This document shows positions 16,319 to 25,500 of a stretch of 51,698 nucleotides of DNA, piece by piece. The notes beneath the pieces are model-generated. The model saw only the letters and a program-made list of their open reading frames with translations, did no database searches and was not told the DNA's origin. The stretch lies in the NCBI GenBank assembly GCA_964499425.1, contig CAZCLD010000003.1:1-51698 (forward strand), in the 5' to 3' direction. This stretch comes from JAQBYK01 sp964499425 (GTDB taxonomy: Bacteria > Patescibacteriota > Gracilibacteria > UBA1369 > LOWO2-01-FULL-3). How positions within the stretch are numbered: position 1 is the stretch's first letter; each line of letters starts with the position of its first letter. A program made the position numbers and the translations under genes.

Positions 16319-19300
16319 ATGGACTTAATGAGATTCACAGCAAGCAAGGCAACAATAGACAAGCATTTAGTAAAAGATAAAGGGATAAAACCTCCCCAGA
16401 AAAAACCAGCACCAGTAGCAAAGGCTGCTAAAGCTCCAGTGGAGGCTGCTAAGGCTGCACCAGCAGCAAAAGTAGCAGAAGCTGCAAAAGCTACCGCAGC
16501 TTCAACCGCAGCGAAAGGCAAAGAAGCTCCACCTACAAAAGCAAAAGCTGAGCCCAAAGAAGCCACTGAGAAATCACCAAAACCAAAAGATATTCCATAT
16601 GCAGATGCAGAAGGGACAGATATGAGCAAGGAAGATTTTGGTCATGTAGATGTTGAGTTTTACAAATCAAATCAACCATCCAAAGATGGAGAACCTTTTA
16701 CAATCTTCACCCATCTCGACGATATAACAGGGTATAATCCAAAAGATCCAAAAAAATCTTCAAAGGGCTTCAAATCTTATATCAAAAAATTGTTAAGGTT
16801 AGGCAAAAAAATTCCAACAAAATTGAGAACTCCAGCCACAAAGGCAACAGAAGAAGCTCCATCCGCGGCAAAAACCGCTGCAGCAGCCACCGTAGCAGGA
16901 GCTGCCGCAAAAACACCTAAAAAGGAACCTGCGAAAGAGCCTGCAAAGGAACCTGCGAAAGAGCCTGCAAAAGAGCCCAAAAAAGCTCCAGCAAAAGCAG
17001 CTACAAGTGCTACTAAAACTGCAAAAGCTAAACCAGCAGCAAAAGCCGCTGAGGGTGTAAAAGCAGCAACTGCTCCAGCAGAAGGTAAAAAAGCTCCTGC
17101 AGCAAAGGCCGCCGAAGCTGCTACTACAAAAGCAGCTGCCGCAAAAGAAGTTGCATCAGCAGCAGAAGCAGCAAAACTAGCTGCAATGCCTAAAGACGTA
17201 CGAGAGGTCTATCAAAAATACTTCAAAGGAGCTTTAAGAGTAGAAAAATCTACTCGCACACTGCCTAAAGGTCTATATCAGATGGGCCCAGACGGCCAAT
17301 TAATCCAAGAAAAAGCAAGACACTACACAGAAAAAGAACAAGAACAATTAAAATACTTTTCAATTAAGGATCCGACAATCTACAAAATAACAACCACAGA
17401 AGGATCATTCTTCGTTGTCAAAGCAGAAAATTTCCAACAACGAAAATGGGATGCATCAAAAGGAGAATACACAACATCCCCTGCGACTTTAGCAGTAGCA
17501 AAAATGCCAGGCTACATTGACATCAACCATCTACTCCAAGGGCACGCAGATGCATTTAGAAAACCTGAAGATGCACCACGTGCAGTAGTAGAATCCGAAT
17601 GGACTGTAGAAGATCCAACAACCCAAATAAAACATAATGAAACTTTGGTCCCATTCAAACTCTATAAATTAAATAAACCCACACAACTATTTGATAAAGA
17701 CCATCAACCAAAACCTTTTACTCAAGGTCATGATGTCATACTATTAAACGATTATGTAAGAACTGTTGAGGGCAAAAAATATGTAGAAGTTAAGGTAAAA
17801 GATAAAGAAGCAACAGGATGGATACCCCTCGAGGATATAATCATTCCAGGTCATGACAAAATGATTATTTCAGATCAAGACAAAGTAGATAAGCCTACAG
17901 AGTCAACAGACGATCTAAAGGTATTAGGTACATTTATTATAGAGGGCAAAATGAATGGATCCCAATTACTTCATGCCGTGTTTGATAAATCTGAAGGATT
18001 GGCCAAAAAAGTAAGAGAGAGTGGACTTTCAGACGCGACCTATCTTCAAATGCTTCTCAAATATCGTGAGGGGAATAAGTTGAAAATTCTAGAACCATCA
18101 AAAACTCTTCTTGCAATTGCTGCAGGATATGAAGCCGACAGGGTTAACCCTGAATACGTAAAAGTCCAATCAGAAAATAGTGAAAGAGTATTTAAAGATA
18201 GGAAAGGGATTATGAGCAAACCAAGATTCCTTCAAGATGATAAGCTCAAAAGATATATTCATGATGACGATCTGTGGAATGACCTTTGGGAAAAAAGAGG
18301 AGAACAGGCAAACGAATTCATTGATGGCATTGATAGAGTAATAGCCACCTTTAAAAAGTTTGGACTAAAAGACACAGAGGTAAGAGACGAACTCAGGGAT
18401 TTACTCCAAATAGGAATAAATGAAAAAATCACATTTGAAGAGATCTTTGATAGATATGCCAGAAACCCTAAATTTAAGGGGATAAGTTATAAAGAAGGAG
18501 ATTTGGATGATTTTCAACAGGAATTAAGTGACCTTGCAGCAGCTGTCAAACCCTGGCAAACAAAAGCTGGTAGAGAAAAAATAAAAAGAATCAGAGCATT
18601 TCACAAAACCCTCGACCAAGTAAGACTAGCAATGGAGACAGCAAAGGCTCAAGGAAAAGACTTTACCAAAACACCAGAATTCAAGGCATACCAAAGAGAA
18701 GCAAAGGCAACAGAATCAATAAGAAGGCAGTATATTGATGGAGAAATTCCGGCCAAAGCAAAAAGACTCGCTCATTTAAGGACAAATGTTTTAGACCCAA
18801 TAGCAGAATTACTTGATGGAATCACATCTCTAAAAGTTGAAGTTTCTGTACAAACAAAATTCAGTGATAAGTATGATGCATTAATAGCAGAACTCCCTAG
18901 TGTCTCTGAGCTTCCAAAAGGCACCAAATTCTTATCCCTAAGATCATTAGTTAAAAGTCCAAAGAAACCCTCAGAATTCTCTAAGCCCCTCCCAAATTCA
19001 CCATCTGTAACTGCTTCAAAAGTGGTTACTGATAAATTTGCGGCAGTAATCAAGGAATTAGACCCTAAACTTGGCATAGGTGAATTCTCAAAAGCAGATG
19101 TTTTAAAACTAGTATTCCAACTATACACTGTCGAAAGTCTTGCAAAAGAAGGTTGCTTGAAACAAGTACCAGGCTCAAAAGGGTTAGTCCTAGTCGATCT
19201 CCCAAAAAACTTCAACGCAAAAGACTCAACAGTTATAGACTTATTCGCAACAATTAAAAGTGGCAAAGAAATATACGAGAAACCAGATGAGGTCAAAAGA

Positions 19301-22300
19301 CTAAGAGAAAGAATCGATGCAAACGCTAAAGTACTTGCTCGGCTCAACCAGATATTTGGAAACGATCGTGGACTAGATCGCGACACCAGTTGGAGAGAAA
19401 AATTAGCTGGTTTCTTTACAGGGGATGACACCAGAGAACTCTCGATTACAATGGCAGATATCGGAACAAGAAAATTCTCAAAACCAAGCGCAGACTTTCT
19501 CAACAAATACATGTCAGGAGGATCTGAGATCAGTTATATTATCGGGAAAGTATCTTCTTTAGAGAGTGGTGCAATACAATATAATCCAGAAAAGCTTACA
19601 AAAGAACTAAATCTAAGATTAAAGTACGGCATCAATAACCTCTTCATGAATGAAGAGTTTAAAAAAATCCAAGAGAGATTATTCGCCAAATACAAAACTA
19701 AAGACAAAGGCAAGCTCTACAAAATTCTTTCTGAAAAAGTTAATAACTTTAATGATGGTTTAGATGCTGATGTTATTGCAGTTATTCGCCTAGGATCAGT
19801 GATAAATCAAATAGTAGAAGCAAATCCCGAGCAAAAAGAAATCCCTTTCTCTGCAAGCAAAGAAATCCGCTCAATCCAAAAAACAGCAATCAAAGCTGGA
19901 TATCCAGCTGAAGACGTAAAACTAATTGAAGATAAAGTTCTTGGCGCCCTTGTAGTTTCACCACAAGGAGGGTTTTCAGCGTCAGTTGCAGTAAATATTG
20001 ACATTGGAAATGGCTTCACTGCTACATTCGGCCTAACCGGAGGCTCAGAAGGAGTTTCATTAGGGGTCGCAATTAGCAAAACTGTAGACTTAGGCAAAGG
20101 TGTAAAAGGAACTGGAGGAGCCCATGGTGGGATTGGATATGTGGGAGCACACGCAAATGTAGACATTCCTCTTTCTAAAACAGTTACAATGGGCATCCAA
20201 GGAAGTGCAGGGATATCAGCACTCGGATTCTACGCAGGCGGAGGAGTTGGTTTCATGAGAAACTTTGATGGTGAACACGCAGAAAAATTCAAAGAAGAAC
20301 TTGCTACAAAGGGTTTCGGCAAAGTAGAGGCACTCCGCAGAAAAGGAGCCAGCCCTTCTGAAATAGCAAAAGAATTAATGAAAGTCCCTAAATACGGAGA
20401 AGAATTCAAGCGTGCAAGTGAAGAATGCAAGATGAGCCCTAAAGCTCTCATGGAAGTTTATGGCATGCTCAGAACAGAAATTGACACTAACATCAAAGCA
20501 CAGGACTCCCCTGGCGGAGTAACGTTTAAATTTGCAGGTGCAGGTGTTGCTGCAGGTGTCATAGGACCAACGGGTTATGTAGTCCCTTATGTCTCCTTTG
20601 TTATAAATGAAAGACGTGTAGGAATCAGAACAGAGGTGACTGGCCAAGCTGAGATGGACAAAGCAGCAGACGCAGATTTGAATGCAATACTAATGAAAGA
20701 GCTCGGTGAACACGCATTAGTAACACATGAAACAACAGGTGACACCGGCCAAATTGCAGTTGGACCCGATGGTAATCTAGCAGTTATGGAAGGAAAACCC
20801 CAAATCACCAAAATCGGTAAATTCAGTAAGTTATCCCAAATCAAGGGTAAGCTAAAAGAAATTAATGTAGAAATATCAAGTAGTCCAAAACATGGCTTAA
20901 ATCGACTAAATGTAGCAACTGATGGAGACTTGAAATTAGTTGCTGACCCAAAACTCGGGATAAGCTTCACCGTCAAAGGAAATAGCATACTTTTCTCCGG
21001 AGGCAATGAAGCAATTAGTGGCCTAATCATAACTAGAGAAGATTTCGTATATACGAACAAAAAGAAAGGAACTCAAAAACTTACTGTAATCACTATCAAA
21101 ACAAATCCACGAAGAACAAGACAACAGATTGAACAAGAAAGTCCAAAGCTCATCTATCAAAGACAAGGATACCAGCCGGAAATCAGAAGTGGTATTGCAG
21201 AAAGAGGCAAATCAAGTATCAAGCTTCATCAAGAAGTAATGACAGAAGCAGAAGGAGCCCCAGAAACTGTGCTTGGACCAGATCAAAAAGCATTTGAATC
21301 ATGGAGAGGAAGGATGGAAAAAGCCACAAACACTGTATCTGCAGAAAGTTTCCAGGGAAAACCACGAAAGGGGCTTATAAAAACCGTTACAAAGAAATTC
21401 TTGAGAAAAAGAGGAAACAAGAAACTATATAGAGAGCTCTCTACGATCGGTCACAGAAAGTACAATCCAGAAAAACTCAACAAAATACTGGCTGACATAG
21501 TAGGAAAAACAAAATTCAAATCATTCCAAGGACCAGAATTAGCACTACTCCATGTACATCTCATCCATGAGAGTTTTATCAAAGCTGGTAACAAAATGAA
21601 AACATATGAGAAACATGAGAAATTTGCCAGAAAAATACTAACAAGACAATTCAGTAACATCTTAAAGGAGATCAAACCAGCCCTAGATAGCAAACCCGCA
21701 GATATGGCAGACCAAATCCTTAAAGATGTAAGAGAAGGGCTAGATTTCAATGACCCCAAACAAAAAGCAGCTCTTAGTTCTGGAGCCTACATGCTCTCAG
21801 TAGTAGGTACCATGAAAATTGCAGGATTAAGAGGTACTAGTTATTTAGGAAGTGAAGCTAAGAAAGACAGCGGGATTTTCAATCTACAAAAATACAGTCC
21901 AGGGGAAGGTGGAGTTAGAGGTGATATTGGAAAAGTAATACTTCAGATGCAAAGTCCACTGGACACATCCCCAGATGCTAACAAAACTGAATTCATGAAA
22001 TCAAAGTTGGCCCTTAAACTAGCCGCTCATGATGGAATATATTTGGTCCTAGGAAAAAAAGATGCAGGTAAACTAATGGAATGCTACGAACAAAAGAAAG
22101 TTAGCCCAGAAAATGAAGCAGCGTTCAAGAGATTTCAAGAAATGGTAGTAAAAGTAAGAGAGGCTCAACTCGCTGGAAGTAACTTCGTAGAACTCCCAGG
22201 AGACTATCTGCTTAAATTTAAAACTACAGTAGGAGCAGGTGCATATGAGAAATGCACCAACCCCACAATGGTTGTAACAGAAGATATTACAATCTACTCA

Positions 22301-22558
22301 CCAAAAGCAAAAGGTATAGCTGCAGGAACAACTCAAAGGGGATCGACCAAATATAGAGAAGAAGTAGCTCGTGAAACTATCCTAGGCGCAGTTGCTATAC
22401 AAGAACCAGAGGATGACGATAGCATAGATGGCCGCAGCGACGACGGTGATAGCGATGGTGGTGGTGGTGGAGAAACAGGTGGGACCACAGGCGAAGAAAG
22501 TATCCCTGGAAGCGAGGAAAAAGCCGCACCAACACCTGTAGCTAGCGCAGGAGAATAA
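16319..22558 (+). CDS. Giant protein of unknown function (2079 residues, 5' end probably in the gap)
   Basis: Not a family I recognise. The first ATG is at 16319, but the frame is open back to 15920, so the true start is probably upstream. Residues 1-290 are mostly Ala/Lys/Pro low complexity including an EPAK repeat (about 203-220). Residues 444-508 resemble a bacterial SH3 domain ending EATGWIPLEDI. Residues 560-1200 are helical and charged. Residues about 1210-1315 are a run of glycine-rich alternating strands (FSASVAVNIDIGNGF, GGIGYVGAHANVDIP), with a similar block near 1400-1430, like a beta-barrel or beta-solenoid. The C-terminus is acidic and glycine-rich. There is no signal peptide within what is visible. 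The next gene starts nine bases downstream and encodes a secreted protein, so the two probably act together at the cell surface. Confidence 0.85.
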   Translation: MDLMRFTASKATIDKHLVKDKGIKPPQKKPAPVAKAAKAPVEAAKAAPAAKVAEAAKATAASTAAKGKEAPPTKAKAEPKEATEKSPKPKDIPYADAEGTDMSKEDFGHVDVEFYKSNQPSKDGEPFTIFTHLDDITGYNPKDPKKSSKGFKSYIKKLLRLGKKIPTKLRTPATKATEEAPSAAKTAAAATVAGAAAKTPKKEPAKEPAKEPAKEPAKEPKKAPAKAATSATKTAKAKPAAKAAEGVKAATAPAEGKKAPAAKAAEAATTKAAAAKEVASAAEAAKLAAMPKDVREVYQKYFKGALRVEKSTRTLPKGLYQMGPDGQLIQEKARHYTEKEQEQLKYFSIKDPTIYKITTTEGSFFVVKAENFQQRKWDASKGEYTTSPATLAVAKMPGYIDINHLLQGHADAFRKPEDAPRAVVESEWTVEDPTTQIKHNETLVPFKLYKLNKPTQLFDKDHQPKPFTQGHDVILLNDYVRTVEGKKYVEVKVKDKEATGWIPLEDIIIPGHDKMIISDQDKVDKPTESTDDLKVLGTFIIEGKMNGSQLLHAVFDKSEGLAKKVRESGLSDATYLQMLLKYREGNKLKILEPSKTLLAIAAGYEADRVNPEYVKVQSENSERVFKDRKGIMSKPRFLQDDKLKRYIHDDDLWNDLWEKRGEQANEFIDGIDRVIATFKKFGLKDTEVRDELRDLLQIGINEKITFEEIFDRYARNPKFKGISYKEGDLDDFQQELSDLAAAVKPWQTKAGREKIKRIRAFHKTLDQVRLAMETAKAQGKDFTKTPEFKAYQREAKATESIRRQYIDGEIPAKAKRLAHLRTNVLDPIAELLDGITSLKVEVSVQTKFSDKYDALIAELPSVSELPKGTKFLSLRSLVKSPKKPSEFSKPLPNSPSVTASKVVTDKFAAVIKELDPKLGIGEFSKADVLKLVFQLYTVESLAKEGCLKQVPGSKGLVLVDLPKNFNAKDSTVIDLFATIKSGKEIYEKPDEVKRLRERIDANAKVLARLNQIFGNDRGLDRDTSWREKLAGFFTGDDTRELSITMADIGTRKFSKPSADFLNKYMSGGSEISYIIGKVSSLESGAIQYNPEKLTKELNLRLKYGINNLFMNEEFKKIQERLFAKYKTKDKGKLYKILSEKVNNFNDGLDADVIAVIRLGSVINQIVEANPEQKEIPFSASKEIRSIQKTAIKAGYPAEDVKLIEDKVLGALVVSPQGGFSASVAVNIDIGNGFTATFGLTGGSEGVSLGVAISKTVDLGKGVKGTGGAHGGIGYVGAHANVDIPLSKTVTMGIQGSAGISALGFYAGGGVGFMRNFDGEHAEKFKEELATKGFGKVEALRRKGASPSEIAKELMKVPKYGEEFKRASEECKMSPKALMEVYGMLRTEIDTNIKAQDSPGGVTFKFAGAGVAAGVIGPTGYVVPYVSFVINERRVGIRTEVTGQAEMDKAADADLNAILMKELGEHALVTHETTGDTGQIAVGPDGNLAVMEGKPQITKIGKFSKLSQIKGKLKEINVEISSSPKHGLNRLNVATDGDLKLVADPKLGISFTVKGNSILFSGGNEAISGLIITREDFVYTNKKKGTQKLTVITIKTNPRRTRQQIEQESPKLIYQRQGYQPEIRSGIAERGKSSIKLHQEVMTEAEGAPETVLGPDQKAFESWRGRMEKATNTVSAESFQGKPRKGLIKTVTKKFLRKRGNKKLYRELSTIGHRKYNPEKLNKILADIVGKTKFKSFQGPELALLHVHLIHESFIKAGNKMKTYEKHEKFARKILTRQFSNILKEIKPALDSKPADMADQILKDVREGLDFNDPKQKAALSSGAYMLSVVGTMKIAGLRGTSYLGSEAKKDSGIFNLQKYSPGEGGVRGDIGKVILQMQSPLDTSPDANKTEFMKSKLALKLAAHDGIYLVLGKKDAGKLMECYEQKKVSPENEAAFKRFQEMVVKVREAQLAGSNFVELPGDYLLKFKTTVGAGAYEKCTNPTMVVTEDITIYSPKAKGIAAGTTQRGSTKYREEVARETILGAVAIQEPEDDDSIDGRSDDGDSDGGGGGETGGTTGEESIPGSEEKAAPTPVASAGE
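16921..16982 (+). repeat. 12-bp tandem repeat encoding EPAK
   Basis: Five 12-base units encode Glu-Pro-Ala-Lys, alternating GAACCTGCGAAA and GAGCCTGCAAAG-like forms, so the larger unit is 24 bases. Confidence 0.85.
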
Positions 22559-22567
22559 CCAAACAAA

Positions 22568-25500
22568 ATGAAAAATAAAATCAAAAAAAGTCTCATAGTA
22601 TTGACCTCCATAACAGCATTAATTCTGGGAGCAACCAATTTTGCATCTGCCTCTTATAATCCTGTAAGCAGAGACCTATGTACTCTAATGGTAAAACCTT
22701 TCGATTCAACAAAAAACGCAATTACAGGGTCTTCTGGAAATCAATACATAAATTATTTAAACAATGAATGTGAGGAACATGTTACATATCCAAATGTTTA
22801 TTCTCCACAACCACCTCTCAAAAGTGACAATCCACTAAAATACAATGCAGAAGGAAAACACTTACCCCTCACACGACACGATCATATCTATTATAACGAC
22901 AGTTTACATGACAACTATTACTACAAGAGTTTCGTGGATAGATTTGAAATCACTCTTGAATCTGACGGATACAATTCTATCGATCTCGATGAAATAGAAT
23001 GTCAAACACCCTATCCAGCTGGATTTAATCCTTCCAATCTAGCTCCACTACTAGATTGTTCTGGTACAGTAAGCAACTTATGGGGAGGCACAACAATAAC
23101 CAAACAATACATTGGTAATAATATAAGAGTAACTTGGGATTTTGGACAAACTAATCAAAACGGCAAATATATCGGAAGACCCCCAGTCTGGGGAAACAAT
23201 GGACCAAATTTCCCTGAAGGGAATTTTGCCGATGACGATGATAGAAGTCTTGAATTTTATATAACTCTACCCTCCGAAGACAATGATGAAATTTGGAGCG
23301 CTACAACTACATCAAAAGTACTTGTAGCTGACCTAAGTATAAAGAAAAGCAACTTCAACACAAACAGCACACTCGGCTGTAGTGAAAACAATGTCAACAG
23401 TCCAAATAGCGGATGGTGTTATCTCACCCCAAATCCTGGATTTCAAACTGAGACAGTTTTCACAAGTTCGAACAAAACCTTTTATTGGCTCCCCATTGGT
23501 TCTGTTACAACAGTCTGGAGAGAGCCAGAACTCAACATCTGTACCAACCTAAGTGCCTCAATGCTCAATGAAACCTGTACAGCAGGTGGTGAAACAGGTC
23601 ACAGGTTACAATATAACAGCGTTGATTTCTCTGATGGTACCCCTGCAAACCTTGAATTAAATTGGACCTCCACAGATCCCCAAGGAGAATTCTGGCTATA
23701 CAACACTAACAACAAACTCGGAACCGGTTCAGCAACCACAAACCTAAACCAACACAACCTTTGTTATGTAGGTGAAGGGTCAGTTACTGTAGTAGCAGAT
23801 CTCCCTGCTGAACAATTAACAGACAATTGTGAAAGAAACTTTGATATCCCTGAAATAGAGAGTGTTTGTACCGGAATCGACGCAGAACTCCTAGATGGCC
23901 AAGTCAAAATAAACAACAAAAATGCTCATAGACTTAGGTTTAACAGCATATCATTTTCAGAAGACATCCCTGCTGGACTCCTAATCAAGTGGACCTCAGA
24001 TGATCCTAATGGCGAGTTTTATGTAGCATCCCAAAATGGAGGCTACATAAAAATTGGCACAGGCTCAGCGACCACTAATCAGGCAGAAACAGAGGTATTC
24101 TTCCTCGGTTCAGAGACCGTAGTTCACGTACAACCAGATCTTCCTGCAAACAAAGTCCCGAATGTATGTAAAATGAGCATCGATATTCCAAAATCAGAAC
24201 CAATATGTGCAGAAATATTCGTTGACCATAATGAAACAATCTACACAGACACATATTCAAGATTCAATACAGCAGCGAAAGATACAGAAGGCAAAGCTTT
24301 CCCAAGTAAAATCAAATACTCCACCTCAATAGGTGACGATTACGGTTATTTCAGCTTTGTAAAACCTGATAACGTCCTGAAAAATCCTACTAATATGGTT
24401 TATGAAATTGATTTGATTTTCAATAATTTCAATATATTAGATGATATTTCAGTACCACTTTTCGAGCCCGCCGCAGATTTCATATTAGATTACGCCCCAC
24501 AAATGAATCCCCTTTTCTCATACATGCCAAAACACTATGGATTAAGCTCAATCCTTGCGTTAAACGTAAACCCAGGAGTACAGGATCCATTTGATGGACA
24601 GGGCGGACTTGTAGACACTCCAGGATTAGTTGATTCCCCTCTCGGCGGACCACTAGATGATTCCGCCCTGGCAGACGTCTTATTCCCAAAATCAATAACA
24701 GCAAATCAAAACCAGGTAATCTATTTTGTAGGAAAAACACCGGGAGAAAATGTAATCCACGTAAGACCGGAAGACACAGAAGAACAAGCATGTATAAGAA
24801 GATTTTCCATTGAAGAATTACCTCGAGAATGTGAGACCCTCAATTTTACAAGCGCACCATTAGATCCACTAGAAATCGGGCAAAGTGCTGATCTTGATGT
24901 AGACCCAGTAGATCAATTTGGAGATCAACTACCACAAGACACTCAATTCAAAATCACAAATACAGCTGGAGGAACTCTAACCAGCAATGTCGATGTAGAA
25001 CTAGGTACAACCGCAATATTGAGCCAATTCCCAATCACATTCGAAGGATCTACAAAATCCGGAGAAGTAACGGTAGAGATTTACCCAAAAGACCCATATT
25101 TCTCTGATAGTTGTAAGAATTCTATAGAGGTAGGAGAAGGCCTAGTTTGTGAAGAACTAACATATACACTCAAGAAATTTCCGATTACCCCGGTTACAGA
25201 ATTAGAAGAGGAGACCCTATATACAATTTCTGCAAACGTCACTTATAACTTAGACAACGACAATACTGTCACCTACAAAATTGATAATCAATATGGAATT
25301 TTTGTAGAAGATATCCCAGGCGTAACATTAAATGAATACGTGAACTTTCTCAGATTTTTCAACAATGTTAGCATAGAAACCTTAGACGCAGTAGGAATAG
25401 CTCCAACAAAACTAAAAAACCAAATAACTGTAGACGAAAATACCGAGGTGTCACTAGTCACCTTCAGCAATCTACCAGAAGGCTTCAACGCAGACGTCCT

